Source: Geminicoccus sp. (lineage in GTDB: Bacteria; Pseudomonadota; Alphaproteobacteria; UBA7985). From it: a DNA stretch of 42,729 bases. The stretch is from NCBI GenBank assembly GCA_002705565.1, contig PAHJ01000154.1, positions 12,516 to 55,244 of the forward strand. Direction: 5' to 3'. Under the pieces are notes generated by a model that was given only the letters and a program-made list of their open reading frames with translations, was not told the origin of the DNA and ran no database searches. This document shows, one piece after another, positions 15,220-23,396 of the stretch (positions are counted from its first letter, which is position 1; every line of letters starts with the position of its first letter). A program made the position numbers and the translations under genes.

Positions 15220-16713
15220 ATGATCTTGCGTGCGAGCTTTCTCGGCGTCGCCTTGAGCACTTTGTCTTTTGGAGTCGCTGCTCAAGCACAGGAAATCTTT
15301 CAGGCTGGGACAGTCCCTGCGGGCGACCTTCTGGCACCGCCGGTGAGCAGTGTCATGCAAACCGCCGCCACGCCGCCTCTGGACGCAACGGCCTTTACAT
15401 CGCGCAACACCATGGTGACCACCATTGACCCCGGCTACACAGTCCTCAGCCCGGAAGACGCGGCCTTGCTGGCAGCTCAGGCAATTGGCGAGCCGGTAAC
15501 CATCGGCGGCTTCGGCCAAACGGCAGCAACCGCGCCGACCTCGCTCGTGGCCTTTCCAACGGAAGTGCCAGCGACCCCGCAGCCGCTGCTGACGACGCCA
15601 GCAGGTGTTGATACCGGATTGACGGCGGTGGCGATCGTCAACGGCGTTCCGGTTACCTCCGGGCCTGTCACCAACATCCGCAGCGGCTACGGCAACTCCG
15701 CAATCATTTCCAGCAGCTCTTTCGGTGGATCTGTTCTGGTCTCTTACGGCAGCGAACTGCCCATCGTGGGGCCGGACTACGCACGCCAGATGCCAGGTTC
15801 GGGGCTATCAAACCCTGCGCCCATCCCCTACGTCGGTGCTGATCGCGCAGACGCGATCGCCGCCGCCGCACGCAGTGGAATGGACAGTGTCGCGAACAGC
15901 GCAGCCATGATCGGTTCATTCCCGTTGGCAACCAACTTCACCGGCCCGGTCCCTCTAATCCGCCCCGGGGCACCTGAGTACAAGGAACTACCCGATGCCA
16001 TCGTCGCGACGGGCTCCAGTCGCTCCACCGCCTCTGTGCTGTCGCCATTCCCAACCGATCAGGACGGCACAGCTGATGCCGCTGGCGAAAACGTCGCGTC
16101 TCCGGTCAACGAGACAAAAGATGCGGTTCAATCCTTCAGCCGGATCACCGAAGAAGCCGTTACCGCCGCTGCGACCACGCCGCAAGTGGCGACCTCTACC
16201 GGCGACGGCACTGGCTTGGTTAGTCGTTCCAACCGAGATTTGGCCGCAGCGGCCGCTGCGCCCACAGCGGCCAGCACCACGTCTACGGCGGACTCCTCTG
16301 GCGGCACAACGTTTGTGAGCCGCACACGGTCGCTGTCGGACGAAGCGGCTGTCGAAACCCCTTCCGTCACCCCGACCGTCGCGGCAGCAACTTCGGCCGC
16401 AACAGGTTGTACTTCGCAGGGCATTTCCTTGCAGTTTGAAGGCACCTCCAACCGCTTTACCGCCGCACAGACGACGCAGGTTAAGGAGTTCGGAGAGCTC
16501 TGCGCTTCCGCCAAGAAAAATGTTCAGATCATTGGTTACGCCGATGGCAACATCGCCAACGAAAACGATGCTCTGCGCATCGTCAAAGGCCGCGTTCTTC
16601 GCGCCTTGCATGCTCTGACAGATGCTGGATTGGATGACTCCATGGTGACCCGTGAGTCGCTGATCCCGACCGGCAGTCAGCCTGGGAACGCACTCATCGT
16701 GCGGGCGAACTGA
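15220..16713 (+). CDS. Secreted protein with degenerate C-terminal OmpA-like domain
   Basis: A 497-residue exported protein. The signal peptide covers about 1-23 with cleavage likely after AQA. Residues 25-190 are low in charge and rich in Ala/Thr/Val/Pro; about 190-260 contains a Gly/Pro-rich segment; about 260-395 is strongly Ala/Thr/Ser-rich and probably disordered. The last 100 residues resemble OmpA/MotB peptidoglycan-binding domains: ISLQFEG, then VQIIGYADG and RIVKGRVLRALHAL where the family has GxTD and LSxxRAxxV. Key Asp/Arg residues of the usual peptidoglycan pocket are only partly kept. The ATG at 15220 follows GAGGACGAG. It precedes the channel gene pair, suggesting an envelope role. 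Otherwise unrecognised. Confidence 0.8.
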   Translation: MILRASFLGVALSTLSFGVAAQAQEIFQAGTVPAGDLLAPPVSSVMQTAATPPLDATAFTSRNTMVTTIDPGYTVLSPEDAALLAAQAIGEPVTIGGFGQTAATAPTSLVAFPTEVPATPQPLLTTPAGVDTGLTAVAIVNGVPVTSGPVTNIRSGYGNSAIISSSSFGGSVLVSYGSELPIVGPDYARQMPGSGLSNPAPIPYVGADRADAIAAAARSGMDSVANSAAMIGSFPLATNFTGPVPLIRPGAPEYKELPDAIVATGSSRSTASVLSPFPTDQDGTADAAGENVASPVNETKDAVQSFSRITEEAVTAAATTPQVATSTGDGTGLVSRSNRDLAAAAAAPTAASTTSTADSSGGTTFVSRTRSLSDEAAVETPSVTPTVAAATSAATGCTSQGISLQFEGTSNRFTAAQTTQVKEFGELCASAKKNVQIIGYADGNIANENDALRIVKGRVLRALHALTDAGLDDSMVTRESLIPTGSQPGNALIVRAN

Positions 16714-16744
16714 TTGGGGCCAAGAATCAGCTTGAAACACGCGG

Positions 16745-16782
16745 AGGGCTCTTCATTTTTGTTCGAAGAGCCCTTTGTTGTT
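16745..16782 (+). terminator. Probable intrinsic terminator after the OmpA-like gene
   Basis: A perfect 10-bp stem AGGGCTCTTC/GAAGAGCCCT (16745-16754, 16765-16774) with a 10-nt loop is followed by TTGTTGTT. It lies 31 bases after the stop codon at 16713. Confidence 0.7.
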
Positions 16783-16890
16783 AATGGATTCTTTTAGGTT
16801 CTGCCATCAAGTTGCCTAATTGGGCAGCGACAAAGACACGGGTGTTGGTGAACTTTCAGCCAATCACACTTTCTTACGCGTTCTGGGCTT

Positions 16891-16919
16891 CTTTTTCGCA
16901 CAAAAGTCGTGCGAAAGGG
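16891..16919 (+). other. Strong hairpin upstream of the MotA/ExbB-like gene
   Basis: CTTTTTCGCAC (16891-16901) pairs with GTGCGAAAGGG (16909-16919): 11 bp including two G-T pairs, around a 7-nt loop AAAAGTC. It lies 55 bases before the start of the channel gene and could be a leader element or part of a small RNA. No T-run follows on the plus strand. The rest of the 16783-16974 gap holds no gene I can support. Confidence 0.45.
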
Positions 16920-16974
16920 GCGGTGCATCTGTACTTAGGCCGGACGTTCAAACTTTGCTATTAGCGTCCTACTC

Positions 16975-18303
16975 ATGACCGATCAAACGCGTAACCTAAC
17001 GCAGCCCTACATTCCCCTGATTATCATTCTTGCGGTGCTCGTGTTTGTGAGCGGGCTGGCCTATTCGCAAGCAGGACGTCTCAGCGATTTCTTCTTCGCT
17101 CAGGCCGCGATCAACGGTGCTATTCTGCTCGTCGCTGTGCTGTCTGCTGCCCTGATCATCTGGGAGGTGTTCAGCCTGAGCCGGGCCGTGGGGTGGGTCG
17201 AAGGGACGCGGATCACGGGCAGCGCCATGCCCACCACAGAGTCAACCAGCGCCGACATGCCGCAATCGCTGTTCCCGCTGCAATCGCTGATGAACGGCAC
17301 GTACATTCAAAGCGGTTTTTCGACCGAAAACCTTTCGATCGTTATGGACGCCATCAAGGCCCGTAACGACGAGCGGCGGGATCTGTCGCAATACCTGCTC
17401 CAGCTGCTGATTTTCCTCGGCCTGTTCGGCACGTTCTGGGGACTGACATTGACCGTAGGTGACATTGGGAAAGCAATCGGTCAGCTCAACCAAGAATCAG
17501 CATCACGCGACGCTGGTGACCTTTTCGGACAGATGATCCAGAGCCTCGAAGATCCCATTGGCAGCATGGGCATCGCCTTTTCGTCCTCGCTATTCGGGCT
17601 GGCCGGAACCATCATTGTCGGCTTTCTTGAGCAGCAAAGCGCGCAGGCGCACGGGCGCTTTATCGATGAGCTTGAAAACTGGCTGTATCAACATGCCATT
17701 CTGTCGACCAGTGGCGGTGGCTTTGCAGCGGTCGCAGCCACCGGAACAGTGGTCGCGTCCACCAGCGCTTTCAATGATGAGGTGCTTACAGCGACCAATG
17801 CCAAACTCGAGCAGATCGACGTTGGCCTCGCCCGGAACCACGACGCTCTTATCGCCGCGCTGCAGGCACTGGTCGCGGTGCAGGAAGATCAGAAAGCTAT
17901 GAGGAAGGAAGAGCACGGCAAACTAGCCTCGCTCGCCATGCTCACCGATACCAATGAGCGCATGAGCACCATCATGGACAGTTGGAGCCGCCGCTCGGAG
18001 CAGTACTTTGAAGAAGCGGGTCGCGGACAGATCCAGATGGTCAAAGTGGCTGAAGACATCGAGCGCCTCCTCAAGGCACGCGACACGACACGAACGTTGA
18101 ATGACCGTCTGTCCGAGCTCAGCCGCGAATTGGGCGAGAACGCCCGACGCACCGAAAACGCCTTCACCAATCTTCGTGATTTCCTGTCGGGCAGCGAAAC
18201 GGGAAACCAGTTGCAGGCTTTGTTGGAAAGCATGGACAGCAGCCGCGAGGAACTGCGGGCCATGCGCCACGAAGCTGCTGCGCGCAGCACGTCAGACGAG
18301 TAG
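16975..18303 (+). CDS. MotA/TolQ/ExbB-family proton channel subunit with coiled-coil tail
   Basis: An inner-membrane protein of the family that forms proton-driven motors with a MotB/TolR/ExbD partner. The 442 residues show TM helices at about 13-28 and 37-60, a cytoplasmic stretch of 80 residues, then the conserved pair of helices at about 140-163 (LIFLGLFGTFWGLTLTVGD) and 193-215 (IGSMGIAFSSSLFGLAGTI), which correspond to the pore-lining TM3 and TM4. After about 225 the protein continues as a long helical tail to the end, with heptad-like sequence. The next gene starts nine bases later and encodes the matching MotB-like subunit. This is not a flagellar or Tol locus. Similar pairs occur widely in alphaproteobacteria. 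Confidence 0.88.
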   Translation: MTDQTRNLTQPYIPLIIILAVLVFVSGLAYSQAGRLSDFFFAQAAINGAILLVAVLSAALIIWEVFSLSRAVGWVEGTRITGSAMPTTESTSADMPQSLFPLQSLMNGTYIQSGFSTENLSIVMDAIKARNDERRDLSQYLLQLLIFLGLFGTFWGLTLTVGDIGKAIGQLNQESASRDAGDLFGQMIQSLEDPIGSMGIAFSSSLFGLAGTIIVGFLEQQSAQAHGRFIDELENWLYQHAILSTSGGGFAAVAATGTVVASTSAFNDEVLTATNAKLEQIDVGLARNHDALIAALQALVAVQEDQKAMRKEEHGKLASLAMLTDTNERMSTIMDSWSRRSEQYFEEAGRGQIQMVKVAEDIERLLKARDTTRTLNDRLSELSRELGENARRTENAFTNLRDFLSGSETGNQLQALLESMDSSREELRAMRHEAAARSTSDE

Positions 18304-18312
18304 GGATCCGGC

Positions 18313-20610
18313 ATGGCTCGCCGCTCGCGCAATCGCGTCAATATATGGCCAGGCTTTGTCGACGCGCTCACCACACTGGTGATGGTGGTGATCTTCGTGC
18401 TTGTTGTCTTCATTTTCGCGCAACAGTTCCTGTCCACCCAGCTCAACGACAACGTCAGTCAGATCAAATCCTTGCTGAACGAGAACGAGCAGCTCGAGTT
18501 CGAAAAGTTCGAACTGAAGGAGCTGAACACGCAGCTGGATAACGAATTGAATGCAGTGAGGCAGGAACTGGCTTCGCTGCGTGGCGAGCGTAACATCCTC
18601 CGCGACAATCTCAGCAACACGCGTACCGAAGTGCAGTCACTGGCCGGCAACGTCGACACCCTCCGCGACGAAGAACAATCGCTGCTCAAGCGCCTCGCCG
18701 CATCTGAGCTGCAAAACCGGCAGCTCCAGGCCGAAAACTCCAAGCTCGCCGCTGATCTTCTGCTCAATCAAGAGGTGCTGGCCGAGGCTGAGCAACAGCG
18801 TGTGGCGCTGGTCCAGCGGGTCCGGGACGACGGCGACTTGACAGAAGCCATGGAAGCAACAATTGCAGCGGCTGACACCAATCAGGAACGCAACGTCAAC
18901 CGCTTCGTCGCCCTGCGCGGCGAGTTCCTCTCCAGTGTGCAAAACATCGCCCCGACCATTGCCAGCGAAGAAGAACGCGAAGTGCTGCTCGAACTGGCTG
19001 AGCGGATCCCCAGCAACCCTGAAAGCGATCTGGGCACCGTTGCTCCTGACCGCGCGTCCCGGCTCAAGGCGACCGTGCAGTCAACCCAGGACCTCATGGA
19101 GGCCATGTTCCAGCTTGCAGAGAAGAAGCAGGCCGAGCTGAACACGTTGCTGGGCACACTGCTCAACGCGCGGCGGCAGCTTTCTCAGGCTGAGCAGGAT
19201 TTGCTCGACGACAAGGTTCTCGTGGCTCAGCTGAAGCTGCAGAACCAGCAGGTGAGCAAGGATCTGGTTAACGCCAACGAGGCCATCTCTGTCAACGAGT
19301 TCACCATTGAGGCAAAGCTCGCTGAAATTAAGATTCTGACCGATGTGCGGAATGACCTGCAAAACCGCGTCAACGACCTTCAAACCTCGATTCTTTCCTT
19401 CGAAAACTCTGTCGACCTGCTGCGCAACACTGTGGATGAGCAAGAGCGTGATATTGCCAATGCGGTGGGCACGTACGAGGAGCGGATCGAAAGCCTGCTG
19501 CTTCAGTTGGAGGCCCGGAAGTCTGCTCAAGAGGCCCTGCAGTCGGATTTGGATGAACGCAGCCGGGTGATCGCAACCAAGGAGCAGGAAATTGCCAGCA
19601 TTCGACAACAGCTGGCCGCTGGCGAGAGCAACCTGGAATCTCTGGTCGAAGAGCGTTTTAAGGACCAAACCGCCTTACAGCAGGCCATCGACCGAATCGC
19701 CGAACTCGATCAACAGCTTATCTCGCAGGCTGAAGAACTGAGCACGGTGCGGATTTCTGCCAACGCCTCGCAGCAGCGCGTGAACGCAAATGAGGTCGAA
19801 ATCAATGAACTCGCCTCCAAACTTGCTGCCGCCGATGGCGAAACCTTGGCCAGCCGCTCTCAACTGGCCAGCGCGCGCTCTCAAATCGATACCCTGAACG
19901 CCCAGCTGTTCGACGTCCGGCAGAAGCTTAGCCGGATCGAGGCTGTGTTGATGCAGCGTAACGCTACTGTCCGCGCCCAAAGCCTGGAGCTGGAAAACGC
20001 CAGCTTGACCATGGCGGCTGTGCTCGCCGACCAACTTGCGCTGGAACAGGATCTGAACGAGGCCCTGGAACAGCGTGACATCATCCTGTCCCGCGCCCAG
20101 TCCAGCTTCGCCTTTGCCGCCCGCGCCGCCGCCCAGGGGCTTGACGGGATCGTGGTGCAGGAAGAAATAAGCACGGTTGATGAGCAGGAACTGACCCAGG
20201 TGCGATTCAAATCCCGAGAGCGAATTCAGTTCCAGCTTGGATCTTATGAGATTCAGGAAGATTCCTTGATCCAGCTTTCACTCGTTGCTGAAGATCTTTT
20301 TGAGCTGACCCGACGCCTGCCGGCTGACCTCGATTGGGTCATTCGGATTGAAGGCCACACCGACCAGACTCCGGTCAACAGCAACTTTGGCGGAGACTTC
20401 CGAAACAACCTTCAGCTCGGTTTTCTCAGGGCTGAAGCGGTTCGAGCCGCCCTTCTGTCAACCACAACAGGCTTGGTGCCAAACCAACTGTTGGCCTCGT
20501 CTTTTGGGGACACATCACCGGTCCAGGACGCCACCGGGCTCCGGGGTCAAGCAAAAGCGGGGGCTGACCAGCTAAACAGACGTATTGAATTCATCCTCGC
20601 TCCACGCTAA
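18313..20610 (+). CDS. MotB-like protein with very long coiled coil and OmpA domain
   Basis: Partner subunit of the preceding channel, 765 residues. One TM helix at about 14-37 starts with [13 protein letters not shown]; Asp17 is placed like the proton-carrying Asp of MotB. From about 45 to 590 the sequence is a nearly continuous predicted coiled coil, rich in Gln, Glu, Leu and Ala with heptad spacing. The C-terminal 130 residues form an OmpA/MotB peptidoglycan-binding domain with [28 protein letters not shown] and NRRIEFIL. Ordinary MotB is about 300 residues, so the periplasmic linker here is exceptional. The protein could anchor the channel to peptidoglycan and span the periplasm as a rod. 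Function not known. Confidence 0.9.
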   Translation: MARRSRNRVNIWPGFVDALTTLVMVVIFVLVVFIFAQQFLSTQLNDNVSQIKSLLNENEQLEFEKFELKELNTQLDNELNAVRQELASLRGERNILRDNLSNTRTEVQSLAGNVDTLRDEEQSLLKRLAASELQNRQLQAENSKLAADLLLNQEVLAEAEQQRVALVQRVRDDGDLTEAMEATIAAADTNQERNVNRFVALRGEFLSSVQNIAPTIASEEEREVLLELAERIPSNPESDLGTVAPDRASRLKATVQSTQDLMEAMFQLAEKKQAELNTLLGTLLNARRQLSQAEQDLLDDKVLVAQLKLQNQQVSKDLVNANEAISVNEFTIEAKLAEIKILTDVRNDLQNRVNDLQTSILSFENSVDLLRNTVDEQERDIANAVGTYEERIESLLLQLEARKSAQEALQSDLDERSRVIATKEQEIASIRQQLAAGESNLESLVEERFKDQTALQQAIDRIAELDQQLISQAEELSTVRISANASQQRVNANEVEINELASKLAAADGETLASRSQLASARSQIDTLNAQLFDVRQKLSRIEAVLMQRNATVRAQSLELENASLTMAAVLADQLALEQDLNEALEQRDIILSRAQSSFAFAARAAAQGLDGIVVQEEISTVDEQELTQVRFKSRERIQFQLGSYEIQEDSLIQLSLVAEDLFELTRRLPADLDWVIRIEGHTDQTPVNSNFGGDFRNNLQLGFLRAEAVRAALLSTTTGLVPNQLLASSFGDTSPVQDATGLRGQAKAGADQLNRRIEFILAPR

Positions 20611-20660
20611 GCACCCCTCCTACGTTTACAGTTTCATTCTTTGAATACGGGATTCGGCCC

Positions 20661-20888
20661 ATGAAGGCGGACATTCATCCAGAATACCACGAGATCACCG
20701 TTGTCATGACGGATGGTTCATCGTTTAAAACGCGCTCTACCTATGGCGCGCCAGGTGACTCTATGCGTCTGGACATCGACCCTAAGTCCCACCCGGCGTG
20801 GACCGGCGTGCAGCGCATGCTCGACACTGGCGGCCAGGTTGGCAAGTTTAACGACAAGTTCGGCTTCATGTCGGAACTCAAGGTCTAA
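20661..20888 (+). CDS. rpmE: 50S ribosomal protein L31
   Basis: A small protein of the large ribosomal subunit near the central protuberance. The 75 residues start [19 protein letters not shown] and contain [20 protein letters not shown] and [11 protein letters not shown], matching L31. The zinc-binding cysteines of the Cys-containing type are absent: this is the C-minus form. It begins 50 bases after the MotB-like gene. Confidence 0.96.
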   Translation: MKADIHPEYHEITVVMTDGSSFKTRSTYGAPGDSMRLDIDPKSHPAWTGVQRMLDTGGQVGKFNDKFGFMSELKV

Positions 20889-20921
20889 GCCAGACCTCGA
20901 TCAAAGCGGGCGCGGGCATTT

Positions 20922-20944
20922 TTTGAATGCTCGCCCCTTGCGAT
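20922..20944 (+). terminator. Possible terminator after rpmE
   Basis: A 9-bp stem (GCGGGCATT at 20922-20930 with AATGCTCGC at 20936-20944, one G-T pair) encloses a TTTTG loop, 33 bases after the rpmE stop. It lacks a good T-run, so termination may be weak or factor-dependent. Confidence 0.5.
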
Positions 20945-21018
20945 CCAAATTAGCGCTCCTTACTTCCTATAGTGTCAGCGAGACAGCCGCTCAAACTGAG
21001 GGCTTCAGGCGCTGGCGC

Positions 21019-21083
21019 AGACCGTCACACGTGTGAGGTCTGAACTATAGAACCTTGCTTTTGCTTAAGGAGGCTACCCTATG
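21019..21083 (+). promoter_or_regulatory. ROSE-like RNA thermometer in the hsp20 leader
   Basis: Two hairpins precede hsp20. The first pairs AGACC-G-TCAC (21019-21028) with GTGAGGTCT (21033-21041) around ACGT, with G21024 bulged; its core TCACACGTGTGA is a perfect palindrome. The second pairs CCTT-G-CTT (21053-21060) with AAGGAGG (21067-21073) around a TTGCTT loop, leaving G21057 bulged. It can extend through TAG/CTA (21048-21050, 21074-21076) past a 2-nt bulge. It thus buries the whole ribosome-binding site opposite a TTGCT motif with a bulged G, the signature of ROSE elements that control alphaproteobacterial small heat-shock genes. Melting at high temperature would free the site. The transcript start is not known. 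Confidence 0.8.
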
Positions 21084-21593
21084 CGTACTTTGGATCTTTC
21101 CCCGCTTTTCCGTTCTACCGTTGGTTTCGACCGGATGACCACGCTGCTGGAAACGGCATCGCGAATGGACGCGAACGCGGCGAACAGCTACCCCCCTTAC
21201 AACATTGAGCGGCAGTCCGAAGACCAGTACCGGATTTCCATGGCTGTGGCCGGCTTCACCCTGGATGATCTTGAGATCGAAGTTCAGGACCAAGCGGTGA
21301 CCGTGCGCGGTCGGCAGGCTGAGGCCGCTCCGTCGAACGACGAAGACACCACGTATCTGCACCGCGGCATTGCCGCCAGGGCCTTTGAGCGACGCTTCCA
21401 CTTGGCCGATCATATCCGGGTGGCAGGCGCCAAGCTTGAACACGGCCTTTTGCACGTCGAGCTGGTGCGTGAAGTCCCGGAGGCATTGCGGCCTCGAATG
21501 ATTGAGATTGCTACGACCGCTGAGACGAACGGCGGCGCGAAGGTGATAGAGGGCGAAACAGCCAACCCCGACGTCGCGACAAAAGCGGCCTAG
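21081..21593 (+). CDS. Small heat-shock protein, Hsp20/alpha-crystallin family
   Basis: An ATP-independent holdase that binds unfolding proteins during stress (IbpA type). The 170-residue protein begins MRTLDLSPLFRSTVGFDR, as in alphaproteobacterial class A Hsp20, with PPYNIERQSEDQYRISMAVAGF leading into the alpha-crystallin domain (about 35-130). It contains LDDLEIEVQDQAVTVRGRQ, YLHRGIAARAFERRFHLAD and the AKLEHGLLHVEL strand. The C-terminal tail carries the I-x-I/V-like segment around RMIEIATT. The strong AAGGAGG site eight bases before the ATG is sequestered in a ROSE-like hairpin. A good terminator follows, so the gene is probably monocistronic. Confidence 0.95.
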   Translation: MRTLDLSPLFRSTVGFDRMTTLLETASRMDANAANSYPPYNIERQSEDQYRISMAVAGFTLDDLEIEVQDQAVTVRGRQAEAAPSNDEDTTYLHRGIAARAFERRFHLADHIRVAGAKLEHGLLHVELVREVPEALRPRMIEIATTAETNGGAKVIEGETANPDVATKAA

Positions 21594-21634
21594 CACGCCT
21601 TCTCCAATCTTCCTCATTCTCCGATTTTGGACTT

Positions 21635-21664
21635 GCCGGGTCGTCATGGCGACCCGGCTTTGTT
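21635..21664 (+). terminator. Intrinsic terminator after hsp20
   Basis: A perfect 9-bp GC-rich stem GCCGGGTCG/CGACCCGGC (21635-21643, 21650-21658) with a 6-nt loop is followed by TTTGTT, 42 bases after the hsp20 stop. An ATG at 21665 directly touches it, which argues against that ATG being the next gene's start. Confidence 0.8.
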
Positions 21665-21712
21665 ATGACAGGGCTTCGAGAGCAACGATGTCACCCGAGG
21701 AATCAAACCGTA

Positions 21713-22630
21713 GTGAACGACCCCATCATCGACGACGACGAAATCGATGAAGCCACAACAAAGGAGGAGGGCAGCACTCGATGGTTGGTGCTGCTGGTTC
21801 TGGCCATATCGGCCCTTGGCCTGGGTTGGGCGCTTTTCTTTCGCCCCGAAGGCTGGCCGGCCCCTGATGTTGTGACGGTTCTGCTGGCACCGCTGGGGCT
21901 GATTGCGTTGTTTGGCGGGTCTTACTTTCTGACACGGGGAACCGAGTGGACGGCGCTGCTTCGATCCACGCAAATGAATTGGCCAGAAGGCACGCTTCAG
22001 ATTGTTAAAACGTGGTCCAAGGGCGGTCACAAGCTGCGCCGGGTCGATCACGGAACGATAAAAAACGCCCTCTATGATACGTCGCTTCGATCCAAAGGCG
22101 ACATCGTCGTCGCGCTGGCCACTGGGCGTTCGCGGACGCGGTGGCTCTTTGTTCTGATCGCGGCCCTAGCCGCAGGGTTTGTGGGCTATCTGTTACTGCC
22201 CTCAGACCGAAGTCTTTTTGGTGTGATGTGGTTTCAGACGCTCGTCTTCTCAGGTTTTATGGTGGCGCTGCTCACCACTCGTCTGGGCCAGTGGATTACC
22301 CCGCCTTTCCTCCGCCGCCGCTTCCTGCTGTCCACGCCCGAGGCCGTTTATGCCATCGCAGGGCTGGATAGTGGTGCCTTCTCAGCTCAGGTTATGTTTC
22401 ACATCGCCCGGAATGAGCGCAGGTTGGACCTGCGGGTTTCGCCCGCACTTTGCGATCAGCCCGAAAAGGCGCAACAGTGGGCTGAAATCGCCACCACATT
22501 CGCCCGGGACGCGTTTGATGAGGGCCTGGATTCTGCCGCTTGTAAGGCTGTTGCGTCCGCGGGAACGCTGATCGCGCGCGACGAGTGTGGGGGAACTGAG
22601 CCGGGGCGTGGATTGTACATCGACCTTTGA
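21713..22630 (+). CDS. Unrecognised multi-pass membrane protein
   Basis: I cannot assign this protein to a family. I choose the GTG at 21713 (305 residues), with GAGGA 11 bases upstream; the in-frame ATG at 21665 abuts the hsp20 terminator and is unlikely. After an acidic N-terminus (PIIDDDEIDEA) there are TM helices at about 26-45 and 55-77, a soluble stretch of about 65 residues with basic patches (KTWSKGGHKLRRVDHG), a second pair of TM helices at about 145-165 and 172-195, and a C-terminal domain (about 200-305) containing HIARNERRLDLRVSPALCDQ. The spacing of two TM pairs and soluble domains may suit a membrane sensor or scaffold, which is speculation. Confidence 0.7.
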   Translation: MNDPIIDDDEIDEATTKEEGSTRWLVLLVLAISALGLGWALFFRPEGWPAPDVVTVLLAPLGLIALFGGSYFLTRGTEWTALLRSTQMNWPEGTLQIVKTWSKGGHKLRRVDHGTIKNALYDTSLRSKGDIVVALATGRSRTRWLFVLIAALAAGFVGYLLLPSDRSLFGVMWFQTLVFSGFMVALLTTRLGQWITPPFLRRRFLLSTPEAVYAIAGLDSGAFSAQVMFHIARNERRLDLRVSPALCDQPEKAQQWAEIATTFARDAFDEGLDSAACKAVASAGTLIARDECGGTEPGRGLYIDL

Positions 22631-22742
22631 TCTACGCAGCAGCGTGGACCAGAAGTGCGTGCGACAGCATTTATTTCTCGCACTAAGTTCCCTATACATC
22701 AGTGTAATCTCCCGAAATTTTTAAGGACGAAAGGAGCGTGGC

Positions 22743-23381
22743 ATGGCCCAGCAACCCCCACTGATGCCTAAAGCAACTGCCGTTTGGCTGGTTGACAACA
22801 CCGCACTCACATTCGAACAGATTGCCGATTTTTGTCACCTGCATAAGCTGGAAGTCAAAGGCATCGCAGACGGTGACGTCGCCAAAGGCATCATGGGTCA
22901 GGACCCGACCAAGAGCCGGCAGCTCACCGAGGATGAGATCAAGCGGTGTGAAGGGGACCTGAATGCTTCCCTGACGCTCGCTGTCAGCGACATGCCCGAG
23001 CTGTCCCGCCGCACCAAAGGCCCGCGCTACACCCCAGTTGCCCGTCGGCAGGAAAAGCCTGACGCCATTGCCTGGTTGGTCAAGACCTACCCGCACCTGT
23101 CGGATGCTCAGATCATCAAACTGGTGGGCACCACCAAGACCACCATCGGTGCGATCCGTGAAAAGTCGCACTGGAATATGGCCAACCTGCAACCGCGAGA
23201 TCCGGTCCTGCTGGGCATTTGTAAGCAAGCCGATTTGGATGCAGCTGTGAATAAAGCCAATGCCGCCAACCCGGAAGCCGCAGCAAAACTGGCTGCCGAG
23301 CAGCCGATGTTCGACGAAAACCAGCCCAAGGCCGTTATCCCCGAAGGCATCTTCGCTGCATTCAGTCGCGAGAATCAGTAG
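22743..23381 (+). CDS. trcR: DUF1013 family / cell-cycle transcriptional regulator TrcR
   Basis: A 212-residue soluble protein highly conserved in alphaproteobacteria and annotated as the cell-cycle regulator TrcR. Typical segments are PLMPKATAVWLVDNTALTFEQIADFC, LHKLEVKGIADGDVAKGIMGQDP, PDAIAWLVKTYPHLSDAQIIKLVGTTKTTI and REKSHWNMANLQPRDPVLLGLC-like text. Two regions (about 15-45 and 105-145) look like helix-turn-helix units, the second with IIKLVGTTKTTIGAIR as its likely recognition helix. The ATG at 22743 follows AAAGGAG. It is a single gene, with an acyl-CoA synthetase gene convergent 15 bases downstream. Confidence 0.92.
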   Translation: MAQQPPLMPKATAVWLVDNTALTFEQIADFCHLHKLEVKGIADGDVAKGIMGQDPTKSRQLTEDEIKRCEGDLNASLTLAVSDMPELSRRTKGPRYTPVARRQEKPDAIAWLVKTYPHLSDAQIIKLVGTTKTTIGAIREKSHWNMANLQPRDPVLLGICKQADLDAAVNKANAANPEAAAKLAAEQPMFDENQPKAVIPEGIFAAFSRENQ

Positions 23382-23396
23382 CGCGCAAGGGCTGCC

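Noticed and set aside
15988-16740. Minus-strand open frame of 250 codons
   Set aside because: It is antisense to the Ala/Thr-rich OmpA-like gene, whose GC-rich low-complexity codons create long open frames by chance.
16975-20610. Zorya-type phage defence system (ZorA/ZorB)
   Set aside because: The MotA/MotB-like pair resembles ZorAB in outline, but no ZorC, ZorD or ZorE gene lies nearby. The neighbours are L31, suhB and efp, and the coiled coil is in the MotB-like rather than only in the MotA-like protein.
21665-21712. ATG start at 21665 for the membrane protein
   Set aside because: It directly follows the stem and T-run of the hsp20 terminator and has no ribosome-binding site.
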